Part shown: positions 46,401-56,436 of the stretch, piece after piece
How positions within the stretch are numbered: the stretch's first letter is position 1
Layout of the letters: each line of letters opens with the position of its first letter
Assembly (NCBI GenBank): GCA_964017125.1
Contig: OZ024909.1
Location: 52,246,414-52,310,413 of the forward strand
Reading direction: 5' to 3'
Length of the DNA stretch: 64,000 nt
From: Flabesymbios commensalis
Lineage: Eukaryota; Annelida; Polychaeta; Terebellida; Flabelligeridae
Notes under the pieces: generated by a model
Database searches by the model: none
Told to the model about the DNA's origin: nothing
Seen by the model: only the letters and a program-made list of their open reading frames with translations
Program-made: the position numbers and the translations under genes

Positions 46401-49400
46401 TAAGATTTGACCAGCAGGACTCAAATGACGGATGAAGTATTATCTAACCAGCATTTATTTAATAATAATATGTAACTTAACACTCATTATGTCGCCTAGA
46501 TATATACCATCAAAACATATTGCACAATAATATAATATATTTTAAAGAAAATAGATCTGAACTGCTTCACTCATCCAGAAAAGTCTGCCGAAAATCAACT
46601 TTCAAAATCATCAAAACAATCATTTTGATAAACACAAAACTTACTATATTTTGTAAAAGAAAACTCCATGGCTTTATTATATTTGATCATTGAAAATAAT
46701 TCAAAATGAACCAAAAAAAAATATTACGTATTTAGCTATGGTTTCCTATACACAACTCACACTTTATTTTTCTAACATATAAATCAGAAAATTGTGACCA
46801 ACCGGGACACTACCTTTTGCGACATTGAATAAACGTCAATTCAGTGGGAATGATATCCCAGCAAACACAAACCATTTGTATAACATCTGTACAACGTCGG
46901 CCCAACGTATTCGACGTTGGTCCAACATTGTACAAATGTTTTGTGTTTACTGGGATGTTTCCTCACCTCGCTGAGATGTGACATCTTCCCTATGATAACA
47001 CACCCCTGTGTGGCGGCCATATCGTCCGCGGTGATAGCTTTGATAATGACGTCCTCATGCCGTGCCACGTCATCACTGCGCTTATCAACTAATGATATTA
47101 ATATTGTCAGACCAAGTAACCTGGTAGTGGGATCTCCCAAGGCGTCAATGATAACCTGTATGGCATTTGTCGTCAAAACCTGGAAGAATTGTAAGAAAAT
47201 ATAAGTCAGGCAACATGTAATAATGGTAAAACTGTATACATGTCCTAAAAATAATAAGGATAGACTAAAGAAAAGACCCTCATGCACGTACGTAGCCTAC
47301 TGTAGAACCAACACAACTTGTGTAGAACTAAAAATAAAACAGCCAATCCCAGCAAACACAAGACATTGAACCAGTGTTAGGCCGGCGTCACAGATGGTGG
47401 GATATTTTTGAGGATAATACAAGCGTGTTGTCTTAATGAAATGAAATGAATCGGGCTTTAGGCCACCTTTGTGCACATATAGGCTAAGCTGGGCCAGGAG
47501 AACCTCCTGAGGATGATGAGATGAATGAGATGACACTGTCCTCCAGACACAGGATTCGAAACTCGAGCCCTGGCGGTCTGAGGCCGAGCACGCTACCTCT
47601 CGGTCACGGAGGCTCCCCACAACACTGACTTTCACACGTGGATGGGGAAGAAACATTTTTGTTTCTTTGAAACCGCCGAGACCGGGAACCGAACCCCGAA
47701 CTCTAGCGTGAAAGGCAGCGGTGCTAACCACTACCCTAGGGCCCCCGCCCTGTTGTCTTAATAGGAGACCTATATCGGTTACAACTTTTCGCTCAATGTA
47801 AAAAAGCGCCGCAATTTGGTGTTCGATGAATAATTTTACTTGCGTCATATTTACGGGATAAGGTCGCTGAGGAGCAGGCCACAAAAATTATACTTCATTT
47901 AATCGGACTAAAATTAAATCACAAAACACAGATTGTCGTTAAACTAGAAAAAAGTATTTAGATGATTGAATTAAAACATACTAACAAATTGTACACATGA
48001 GAAAAAAGACAAGCAAAATACCTCTCCGCTTCATTTGAATACCTCTGTTATGGGTCTATACCATTGTATAGGCCTACTTGTTTTACTCTTTCAGTGCGGG
48101 GATCGACTTTAGACAAACATCAGCTTCTGACGTCTAAAGTCGGTCCCCGCACTGAAAGGGTGAACAAGTCATAATTTATATGGGGCAAAACCAAAGAATT
48201 ATGAATGACATATTCGGTGTCTTGTATTTAAAGCTATATCTTTCAAATGACCCTTCTGAAAAGTAAATAGTTACTGCTTTTTGTCTTTGTATTGTAGTAG
48301 GCCTATAGTGTATTTTTACCTCGGGATGAATTTTGGCAATCTCCCACAACAGAGCGATAATACAGGATTTCATGTGTGACTGTAGGCTTGGCATGCTGTC
48401 CACGATCTCATCAAGATGGGCGTGAAAAACTTCAGGACAACTTGGATACATCGTAGAGAACTGTCCTAAAAGCACAAAAACACGAACGCTCACAATAATG
48501 TAGGAATCCATTCGCTGTGGTTTATAAATAAAATAGTATGGAACATTGGCCCAGCGCTGTTTCAATACTGTGTCAGAGTAAACAGACGATTCCATGTGTT
48601 GGTTTGGCTTACCCAGCGAGTAGAGATATTGTTCTCATGTTGATCCACCATCTGCTTCGCTAGCCCAACAATAAAACAGACTTAGGCCAGTACCTCGTGC
48701 TTGTTGAGTATTTACATTTAAGCCTGGCCGAGTTTAGTCTGTATGTGCATTCAATCAGTCGTTAAATCATTCATTCATTCATTCATTCATTCATTCATTC
48801 ATTCATTCATTCATTCATTCATTCATTCATTCATTCATTCATTCATTTATTCCGTCATCCTTTCATTCATTCATTCATTCATTCATTCATTCATTCATTC
48901 ATTCATTCATTCATTCATTCATTCATTCATTCATTCATTCATTCATTCGTTCGTTCGTTCGTTCGTTCGTTCGTTCGTTCGTTCGTTCGTTCGTTCGTTC
49001 GTTCGTTCGTTCGTTCGTTCGTTCATTCATTCATTCATTCATTCATTCATTCGTTCGTTCGTTCGTTCGTTCGTTCGTTCGGTCGTTCGTTCGTTCGTTC
49101 GTTCGTTTGTTCATTCATTCATTCATTTATTCATTCATTCATTCATTCATTCATTCACTCGTTCGTTCGTTCGTTCGTTCGTTCGTTCGTTCGTTCGTTC
49201 GTTCGTTCGTTCGTTCGTTCGTTCGTTCGTTCGTTCGTTCGTTCGTTCGTCCGTTCATTCATTCATTTATTCATTCATTTACCCATTCACCCATGTAGGA
49301 CTACTTACCCACAACAGTTGTTTGTTGTCCGGTGAGGTACATCTGTATTAAGGTTTCGTGATCATCGCCCTCAAGTAGTGAGGCTTTGTTACCAAGGGAT

Positions 49401-52400
49401 GTCATGATGTGGTTGGCGTCTCGCTGTCACAAATAATGAATCAAATTAGATAAAATGAAACAAATTAAAGTGAATCTTTTTCGTGGGAATTTACCAAATA
49501 TAGGATGTTGAAAATGCTCAGAGTGGTATTGAAAATGTTCCTGATTTTGGCAGATGAAAACGTCTATCATTTTTAAAACGTTGTAAAAAACCGTTAAAAT
49601 TACAGGCAGTGAGCGTTTTATGTGCTTTTGGCATTAACTCTTTAACCGCCGTTGCCGCATATATTCGGGGTTTCATTTTTTATTAGCACGTTGAGCACCA
49701 CCTATTAAACATGTTAAAGATAAAATGTGACATCAATCAGCAATATTTGACACATGCTATTTTTGTAGTTGTCGGCAAATTTCTACGGTTAACTAGCCTA
49801 CTATTTAAAAAAACCGAATTTCTTCATCGAGTCAGCCTTAGACTTGAATGGGCTGGGCTAAACAAATCCATAGTCGACAAAATATATGCCTTGATTAAAA
49901 TTGTGCACATCATTTAATTTTGACTCACTTGAAGTTGTGGGTCTCATTAGCGAGACGCAATTTCAGTGTGGGTAAAACTGTGGTTAACTAGCCTACTATT
50001 AAAAAAATGGTAATTTCTTCATCGAGTCAGCCTTAGACTTGGATGGGCTGGTCTAAACAAATCCATAGTCGACAAAATAATTTCACTTTGATAAAAACGT
50101 AGATAATCTTTCTGACTTATAGCTGTATATAGGGGCGTCGCACGTTATTCTTCCCACAGTATAATTATTATTATTGTGTGGAGATGAAGCCAGATATTGC
50201 CGAGGATGGGAGATAGGTAGACGCCCAATCTCTTAGAATTCTTCGCGCCAACCATCTACTTCACACGCGCGACTCTATCCAGCGATCAAAGACATCCCAC
50301 TTAACAGAAATCATGGAACGTATTCACAATAACATGTTGTCACAACGCTCTTCTCAACTTCAATGAGTTTATTGAAACCCCGTCACATAAATCTGTATGC
50401 CGTAATCTTTGCGGCGATGTTTAATCTCGGGCGTTGCTGAGATTCAAGTAATCCCACCGGGCGTTGTATCAGATTGGCGTTGATTCAACGCTGATACAAC
50501 GCCGTGTCTCGGTCATGTGTAGGTTATTAACGTTTTAATTAAGCGTGTAGTGGGCTGGTGTGAGTCCGACTGACTCCATAGTGTTTCTAACTCACGTTTA
50601 TTGTTGATATTTATACAAAACCTTACATGGGATACATCTTTGACATTTCCTAATTTTGCATGATATTTATGCCCGGCGGTGCTACAAAAAATGTAAAATC
50701 AAATAATGGTAACGGACGCAACGGAAATTAATTGATGGGATGTCTTTCCGGGATGCACAAAGACGTGTATTAGCAAAGTATCACTAAAGTATCACTAAAT
50801 CAACCCTTGTCTGACACGAGACGTTAAACCGAACCTAATCCTGAGGTCTAATGATGTGCCACTGTCTGCGACGCTGGCCCATCATTAGACCAGCATTAGT
50901 TCGACGTCCTGCTAAATTGTCTGTAACTTTTTTTCTTTCATTTGAAGCTGGGACTGAGTGATAAAGTGCATATCTATAGCATTTCGGTTCAAAACTTGCT
51001 TGAAAACTAGCATGCCAACATGCAATTAAGAACGCAGGACAACATGTTAATCCCTAAAGTGCTGAAATACTTCCGCCTAAACCACGGAGACCAAAGGGTT
51101 TTTTTCATTTTGAAATCATCATAAATGTTTCAGTTACCTTTCCCTTTCATTTGAGTACTTATTTTATGGGTCTACGGCCATTATAAATATTTTCATTCTT
51201 ACAGTGCGGGGATTGATTTTATTAGACGTTTACCAAATAAATTACCAAATACAGGATGTTGAAAAATGCTTAGAGTGGCATTGAAAAGGTTCCAGATTTT
51301 GGCATAATCTGACGTCATATTCTGACGTCTAAAGTGGGACCCCGCGCTGTTAGGGTTCATCTACCTGTAGATCTTCATCACTGCAATCCCACAACTTTTT
51401 CACAATCGGAATCATGGGCTTCAAGACTTCGGCGTGGTGAGAATTCTGTAAAAAAAGATGTAACGTTGTAATTGTAATTCATGATTTACAAAATAACGTA
51501 TTATTTTGTCAGTGATATCCAAGCGTCGAAGTTATTTATTTGTTCATCTAAGTTTGGAAACAACTGTTAGTAATATTGTTGAATGTTATCTAACAGAATA
51601 TCCGCAGTATATATTTAATATTATGATATATTTAATATTATGATGGTACATGTAATTATTATTATTTAATATTATAATTGAATATTCATATACGGAGAAT
51701 AAATTCGCCTTTTTTGCGAACGTTACTGATTTTTAGCTTATTTTACAAATAGGATTTTCAGCTTTCGATTTTTTTCTGAAACAAGGTCACAAATTAAATG
51801 CACGAATTTTAAATGATTTGTTCTAAAAACCTGCTGCAATACTATATAATTTAGTATGGTCACGACGGCACCACTGATTCACAAGTGGTCACCACCAATC
51901 TGAGAGAAACAGAAAACCTACATCGTTGCATGGGAATGAAAAGGTGCTTAGTGCCACTTTAGAAAGTTAAGTAGAACTTAGCACCTTTTAATTACCACAT
52001 GCAATTAGCATGGCATGTACTTTGCACGGTGCGGAGTACATTTCGGTGGGAAATACTTTTTAATTTTAATGGGACGATGTAGGTTACTTATTCAAGCATT
52101 ATAATAAATACAATTGACCACATATTTCTACCTCAATGTGGGGGTATAATAAGTAGGCCGTGCCCAGGAAATTTTGAATTTTGCACTGCCGGGGTAGCCT
52201 ATTTTTAGTAAATTAGACCCCCTACAAAAAAAATGCTTGAATTGATATTCAGCATTGAGGGAAGCGAGAGACAGATTAGGGGGGTTCGGAATTTTTATTA
52301 TTTATTTTTAGCTGTAAATTGGTACAATATGGTGGATTCTGGAGAATGTTTCTGGGGTACATTTTCAGCTTCGTTGTCATAGGGGGTAGACCTGATCAGG

Positions 52401-53484
52401 TAGGAATGATGAGGCTAGGACACCGGTGAGTGGTTATACATTTTTCAATGGTTGAATGTTAAATCACAGGGTGTGGAATGAAAATAGCAGACACAGTGTA
52501 TTAGATTTTAAAAATATATAATAGCCTTTGATCATGTTTATTCAATTGAAAATTAAATCAAAAGCCAAGTCTTCTTTTAATGGATTGCGTAAAATAATAC
52601 CCGTCACTTATTTATGTATTGAAATAATATATTGATACAAGGTGGATATTATTAGCAGTCAAGCTATTTCACATTATGTTCCCCTCTTGCTGCTAAACAA
52701 CTATTTATTCACAATAGGTTTATAACTGATAACAATGCAGTTATATTTAAGACATAATTTAAAATGCCTAAATGATTACCATGGAAGCGAAATTGAGGCC
52801 GTCTTTAATAAGCTGATAACTGAGTGTGTGTTTATCCGGGTTCGACTCGCTCTGCCACTCCTGATCCATGCAAAACTCCATCTCACGAACAAGCGATGTC
52901 ACCACACTAGGTGGTATAGTCCCCAGCCTGTGTCCATAGAAAACAGTATTATTATTATTATTATTATTATCAATATCCAGATATATATACTTGTATTAAC
53001 CCTTTAACCGCCAAATTATTCAATTTGAATTTTCACCCACTTGAAGTTGTGTCTCGCTGACGCGATCCACAACTTCAAGTGAGTGAAAATTATTCAGATT
53101 TGACAAAATAGAGGTCAACTCTTTTCAAATCTTGCTGGTTGATGTCACGTTTTATCTTTACCATATTTAAAATGGGGTACTTAATGTGCTAATAAAAAAT
53201 AAAAACCCGAATATATGCGGCACCGGCGGTTAAAAGGTTAATGTCTTACCCTGTATACAGTCCATATAATATTATAAAAACAAACAGGTCACATAGAAAG
53301 TGGTTAAATTTTACTCACTTTGGAACTGAGGGTGAAACGATTGCGACCCTCAGTTCCAAAGTGAGTAAAATTTCACCACTTTCTATATGAATCTTGGAAC
53401 CATAAATAACATATTCTCTACTAAACAGGTCACACATTATTAAAGAGTTGCGAGAGACAATTGTGCGCTCCTCGCATACCCAAT
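37475..53484 (-). CDS. Coiled-coil, death-like, double-TIR protein
   Basis: Fifteen exons on the minus strand with GT-AG borders and agreeing phases: 53427-53484, 52780-52927, 51365-51445, 49309-49423, 48320-48465, 46967-47179, 44235-44446, 42886-43117, 42241-42372, 41383-41524, 40256-40515, 39320-39442, 38882-38993, 38507-38601 and 37475-38083. They encode 891 residues; the first exon is not found. Residues 1-323 look helical and armadillo/HEAT-like. Residues 325-401 are a heptad-rich coiled coil. Residues 402-492, with DWRLLSGRLGYSNDDIRNW, are a death-like domain. TIR1 spans about 505-640 and TIR2 about 697-830; both have VFISYQW and keep the acidic residue of C(N/R)REV that aligns with the SARM1 NADase glutamate. 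The tail is rich in Lys and Ser and ends CSIV. By family it is an innate-immune or cell-death signalling protein, possibly an NADase. Domain calls are by eye; the exon chain is strong. Confidence 0.88.
38112..38219. repeat. Family C palindrome 28 bases before the TIR2 exon acceptor
   Basis: Outer CCAACAAGATCGAGATGTTG and ATCTCGTGTTTGCTGG with inner arms around GGCGTCGAAGACGC. The arms share the private variant GCCGTTGGG / CCCAACGGT. Confidence 0.75.
39204..39303. repeat. Family C palindrome 16 bases after a donor site
   Basis: CCCAGCAAACACAAGACGTT to GTCGTTTGCTGGG, flanked by AT on each side. It lies in the TIR gene intron immediately after the exon ending at 39320. Confidence 0.75.
39716..39835 (-). 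repeat. Family A MITE, internally deleted
   Basis: Has the CTAA-CCCTTCAACCGCCGGT end and part of the hairpin TTTTCACTCACTTGAACTTG, but the AT-rich arm is mostly missing. Confidence 0.55.
40546..40659. repeat. Family C palindrome 30 bases before the TIR1 acceptor
   Basis: CCCAGCATACAGCGG outer end; arms TTAATCCAATGTTGGTTTGA and AAAACCAACATTGGATTAA around GCGTCGTGGACGG. Confidence 0.7.
41188..41294. repeat. Family C palindrome
   Basis: CCCAGCAAACACAAAACATT to ATGTTTTGTGTTTACTG, centre GTCTTCGAGG. It lies 88 bases after the donor of the exon 41383-41524. Confidence 0.75.
41627..41851 (+). mobile_element. Family I hairpin MITE
   Basis: GATGCATCAAAGCATCATTT start, then the hairpin ATTCACGAGAATTGCG ... 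CAATTCTCGGCTTGTAGTG, ending GGCTCGGAAGGG-TTGA. Parallel to 16500-16715. Confidence 0.55.
42725..42787. repeat. Family C palindrome, short form
   Basis: CCAATAAACACAAAACATTT to AAATGTTTTTTGTTTGCTGG with the middle missing. It lies 98 bases after the donor of the coiled-coil exon. Confidence 0.7.
42886..43117 (-). other. Coiled-coil exon of the TIR gene
   Basis: Seventy-seven residues with a strong heptad pattern, rich in Glu, Gln, Asp and Val (for example LDHLDQRVAG and NLGQVVENQGEQ). It sits between the helical N-terminal part and the death-like domain and is probably an oligomerisation stalk. Confidence 0.8.
43790..44203. repeat. Three family C palindromes in tandem
   Basis: Copies at about 43790-43906, 43921-44069 and 44085-44203, each starting CCAACAAACACAAAA. 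The linker TGCTGAYCCAAAGCATCCCA lies between them, so the unit plus linker was triplicated. The right arms share the extra word CCAGAAATGCATAATACATT. The last copy ends 31 bases after the donor of the exon 44235-44446. Confidence 0.75.
44900..46436. repeat. Minisatellite, 74-bp period of two subunits
   Basis: A regular alternation of a 34-base unit (ATTTGACTAGCAGGACTCAA then ATGACGGACATAAG) and a 40-base unit (ATTTGACTATAGCAGGGTTC then AAATGACAGACATGTATAAG). It is very uniform at 44940-45520 and more diverged after about 46000. Each monomer has the dyad ATTTGA ... TCAAAT. It lies in an intron of the TIR gene. Confidence 0.92.
46857..46954. repeat. Family C palindrome 12 bases after a donor site
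   Basis: CCCAGCAAACACAAACCATT to AATGTTTTGTGTTTACTGGG, flanked by AT on both sides. It follows the exon 46967-47179 on the minus strand. Confidence 0.8.
47438..47750 (-). mobile_element. Complete dimeric tRNA-derived SINE, 313 bp
   Basis: Target duplication TGTTGTCTTAAT at 47426-47437 and 47751-47762. On the minus strand there are two tRNA-like heads in a row. The first has an A box in TAGTGGTTAGCACCGC and a B box in GGGTTCGGTTCCC. The second has GACCGAGAGGTAGCGTGCTC and a B box in TTTCGAATCC. A tail with CATCCTCAGGAGGTTCTC, GGCCTAAAGCCCGATTCA and (TTTCA)n follows. It lies in an intron of the TIR gene. Confidence 0.88.
48022..48164 (+). repeat. Family B MITE, hairpin half
   Basis: CCGCTTCATTTGAATACCTC then the hairpin with GGGGATCGACTTTAGAC and GTCTAAAGTCGGTCCCC, ending CACTGAAAGGG. 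The non-hairpin end is missing. Confidence 0.65.
48718..48755 (+). mobile_element. SINE tail fragment beside the tetranucleotide array
   Basis: TTAAGCCTGGCCGAGTTTAG then TCTGTATGTGCA resembles the SINE 3' region GGCCCAGTTTAGCCTATATG. It directly precedes the ATTC array. Confidence 0.5.
48768..49290. repeat. Tetranucleotide array (ATTC)n/(GTTC)n
   Basis: About 520 bp of ATTC repeats with three large blocks converted to GTTC (48946-49024, 49050-49110 and 49158-49252) and a few ATTT or ATCC variants. It lies in an intron of the TIR gene, close to the donor of the exon 49309-49423. It is open in several frames only because of its period. Confidence 0.95.
49634..50080 (-). repeat. Disrupted family A element with a 97-bp direct duplication
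   Basis: The family A end TTAA-CTCTTTAACCGCC is at 49634, and hairpin remnants CACTTGAAGTTGTGGGTCTC are near 49925. A segment starting GGTTAACTAGCCTACTATT occurs at 49786-49882 and again at 49983-50079, about 197 bp apart, with a few differences. Confidence 0.6.
50828..50915. repeat. Family C-like palindrome
   Basis: GAGGTCTAATGATGTGCCAC pairs with TGGCCCATCATTAGACCAGC around a GTCTGCGACGC centre. Confidence 0.6.
51047..51359 (+). mobile_element. Family B MITE with filler DNA in the hairpin
   Basis: TTAA-TCCCTAAAGTGCTG to CGCGCTGTTAGGG. Near the hairpin tip (about 51225-51302) sits a 60-70 base stretch containing GGATGTTGAAAAATGC and ATTCCAGATTTTGGCA-like sequence, which matches 49490-49553 at roughly 88% by eye. 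It ends just before the exon 51365-51445. Confidence 0.7.
52996..53241 (+). mobile_element. Family A hairpin MITE, complete
   Basis: TTAA-CCCTTTAACCGCC to GGCGGTTAAAAGG-TTAA, 246 bp, very similar to 14887-15132. It lies in the intron between the first two visible TIR gene exons. Confidence 0.75.
53294..53385. repeat. Palindrome with an unrelated arm sequence
   Basis: TAGAAAGTGGTTAAATTTTA and CTCACTTTGGAACTGAGGG pair with the mirrored right arm around TGAAACGATTGCGA. It shares the TTTTACTCACTT start of family A hairpins but then differs. Confidence 0.7.
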
Positions 53485-54293
53485 CTGAAAACACAATCCA
53501 TATAAAACATTACTTAACATGGCTGGGCAAAATAACATAGGTGTTCATGGATTAATTACTACATGGATAAATAAATGACTAACTAAACAAATAAATATGT
53601 GAATGAAATAGATGATAAAAAAAGAATGAACAACTAAGCAGACAAAAAACAGCGATTATGAGAACAGGTGAATGAAAGAATGAATGGAAAACAGACGAAC
53701 ACAGGCGCAGACGAACGCACGCACGAATGAATGAACGAAGAAATAAATGAAAAAATGAAGGTATGAATGAATGAGCGAGCTTACATTAAAGCAGCTGGGT
53801 CGTTATGCTTAACTCAACATTGCGGCGGACCTTACTCCTGTGTACGTTGACCGTGCTGTGCATGGGGGTCACTGCATTGTGCGCCAACAATGTTTACTAA
53901 GTTAATCATGGCGAAAGTAAGCAGTTACTGCTGTTTGCCTTCGCTCGCAGACGATATAATTGTGGAATATTTGTTGCCACTCTCGGTACTTACTACATTA
54001 GAATGAATGTAATGAGAAATATCGGCAGACATGGCCTTCAAATTATTGTTTTGAGAACATATTTTATTCCTTTTCACGCCAGAGGCTTCGGTCATTTTCT
54101 ATCAAGGTCATATTCAGGATTGTGTTACTTAGTGCGATGCGCCAAGGTCAAATTAGGGAACAAAGAGCTGAGTCCAGCTAATGTCCAGGTCGACAAGTGA
54201 ATACATTTAACTGTTTAAGTGCTGCGATACTCATCAGCAGTTTTTCACATTTGTAATAAACAGCTTTAAGTGGCTGATACATAACCCTGTATT

Positions 54294-54520
54294 TTAACCC
54301 TTACAACGCTGAATTATTTTTGTTTAAACCATGGAGACTAAAGGGGTTTTTCAATTTAAAATCATCATAAATGTCTTAGTTAGCTCTTCCTGATTCATTT
54401 GATTACCTATGTTATGGGTCTACGGCCATTAAAAATATTTTAATTCTTTCAGTGCGGGGATAGTCTTTATACGTCAGAATTTGTCGTCTACAGACGTCAG
54501 GCTCCGATGTATAAAGACGG
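54294..54520 (+). repeat. Family B MITE, right end missing
   Basis: TTAA-CCCTTACAACGCTGAA, the ATGGAGACTAAAGGGG arm and most of the hairpin are present; the sequence departs after TATAAAGACGG. Confidence 0.65.
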
Positions 54521-55494
54521 TTTTTAATTGTTATAACTTTTTGTCATAACAATTTGGTGTTTTAATAATTTAAATGTGTATCTACATATTTGAAGAATAT
54601 GAGCTAAAAGGTTCCTGTGAAAACAGTTTGGAAAAGCCGTAATGTGTCGTTCGCAATGGTAATACATCCATGTTCTACAAATGGGTTCACTCTGAGTGAA
54701 CGACTTTTTATCTGCGCTGAATCAAGCGATCAGAAATATTTTATAATACCTTTATTTCGTATTTTTCATGAAGAGTCCCTTGCAAAAGACCCCATGTTGA
54801 GTGAGTGAATATTGCTTTTCGTCGCCTTCTGCACAATCATGGTAATATCCGAAGTCGGGACTATGTCCTACTCTTATCGATGACTTCAAGGGTTCTTTCT
54901 AGTGCACAGTACCATAGACAGCACTGTGCACCCCAGGCCATTGTACAGTTTGGAACACTGTATATGCACAACCTTGATGAAATATCCGACCCGGCCGGCA
55001 TTCGAGCCCAGTAGGCCTACCTGTGAGTTTCGAGTCACAACCGGATCAAATAAGCCATCGGGGCCGGCCTACCAACATTGATATAGCGTCACAACCTGAT
55101 GACTGACAAAAAAACCTTGTATTTAGCGATAGTTATTCCTTTCTAGGACATTCTATATTTGACTAACAGTCAACTTGTATGAACAATAAGATTAGGAACA
55201 TGAAAATAAATTACTTAAAATAAAACCGCTGATGACGTCACTATAATTTGTAAACTGCTCAGAGAATGTGATTCGCTGGAGCGAGAAATTATGTGCATGT
55301 AGAAGTCATTATGGTCATGTCCATAATGAGAGGCTGAGGCAGGGCGTAGTCGGCGTGATTGATAAAGGGCACTGATGGTGAATGGCTTTGGTGCGCTCAT
55401 TTACCGATGTCGACACATCTGTGGCTCCGCCATTGCTGGAAAACAATTGAAGCTTGTCACATAATCTGCTCGGTGTCAAAAGGCGGTCAAATCT

Positions 55495-55575
55495 GGATCA
55501 GTCAACCAGTGCTGGTTTGGTGTTGAGCAAGCGTCGAAGACGCTGGCTCAACACCAAACCAGCACTGGCTGATCA
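55495..55575. repeat. Family C palindrome with private arms
   Basis: AACCAGTGCTGGTTTGGTGT pairs with ACACCAAACCAGCACTGGCT around GCGTCGAAGACGC. Both arms carry GGTGTTGAG / CTCAACACC, which other copies lack. Confidence 0.8.
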
Positions 55576-56270
55576 CAATGTAGTAAATGTGGAGAAGTGC
55601 CATAACCACGGGTCAATGGTAATCTATTGTAAGGCTGCGACCATAACTATGTGAAAATCAACTAAAGCTCTTTAATACGATTTATCAATCAAAGGAATGC
55701 AATGGCATTACTCACACATTTCGTTACAAATTTCTGACCAATTTTCATAAGCGTTTGAAAAAACAAAACAAATATTTTGTCGCAATAATATTTGATAATT
55801 AGGAGCCTATATTGAAGTGGACACGGGGAAATGTATTCCTTTTTGCTGGGATGTAAAATTCCGTCGCAATTCACAGCTTTGTGAAAGATGAATTTTATAG
55901 AACAAAAATCTCGTCGAATGTCACGAGAAATATTTTTCAGAACTAAAAATAAATAGGCCTACACATGGAGCGCCCGCAGGAGGCATAAGATTCACAGATA
56001 CAGACGAGAAGGGTGGAGCTGTGAAAGCAGAATAAGTGGATCATGACGGATCAGGGGGTCCATTCAGGACCCTCCCTCCCCCTCCCTCCTGGTTACCACT
56101 CTGAGGTTTCCCGCCAAATTGCGAGGCAGTCGTCTGTGAATAATGGTGATAGTGAGCGGGCCCCGCCAGCACACATCACTCAGAGGCGAGTGAAGGTGTA
56201 GGGATTCCAGGAAAGCCGCCAACTATTTGTATCGCTTTATCCCCGTGGCTCCACCCGCCGAGCACGACAC

Positions 56271-56324
56271 GTCGGTTCAATGCTGGCCCAGCGTCTGTCG
56301 ACGCTGGGCCAGCATTGAACCGAC
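56271..56324. repeat. Family C palindrome, perfect 25-bp arms
   Basis: GTCGGTTCAATGCTGGCCCA then GCGTC, loop TGTC, and an exact complement. It is the most compact copy and lacks the CAGCAAACAC outer part. Confidence 0.85.
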
Positions 56325-56436
56325 GATTGTTTTTGCCGGAAATTGTCAGGCAGATAAATTGACATTGTGTTCATTGTAGATGCTTGTAGTTATGAAAGTT
56401 GTTTTGATTGAATTTATTGCATAAGACGGAATGATG

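Noticed and set aside
44900-46436. CRISPR-like regular array
   Set aside because: The intervals between repeats are themselves repeated, not unique spacers, and the locus is an animal intron; it is a minisatellite.
47297-47884. 195-residue minus-strand frame
   Set aside because: It runs through the dimeric SINE and lies in an intron of the TIR gene; it has no coding signature.
48743-49351. 202-residue frame of repeated Ser-Phe-Ile-His and Ser-Phe-Val-Arg
   Set aside because: It is only the translation of the ATTC/GTTC tetranucleotide array; any frame of a stop-free 4-base repeat stays open.
53796-53850. Candidate earlier exon of the TIR gene between ACACAG and GTAAGC (minus strand)
   Set aside because: All three frames contain a stop before the donor, so it could only be untranslated; support is too weak.
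55215-55400. Minus-strand 61-residue frame as first exon of the TIR gene
   Set aside because: No donor in the required phase and no similarity to a recognised domain.
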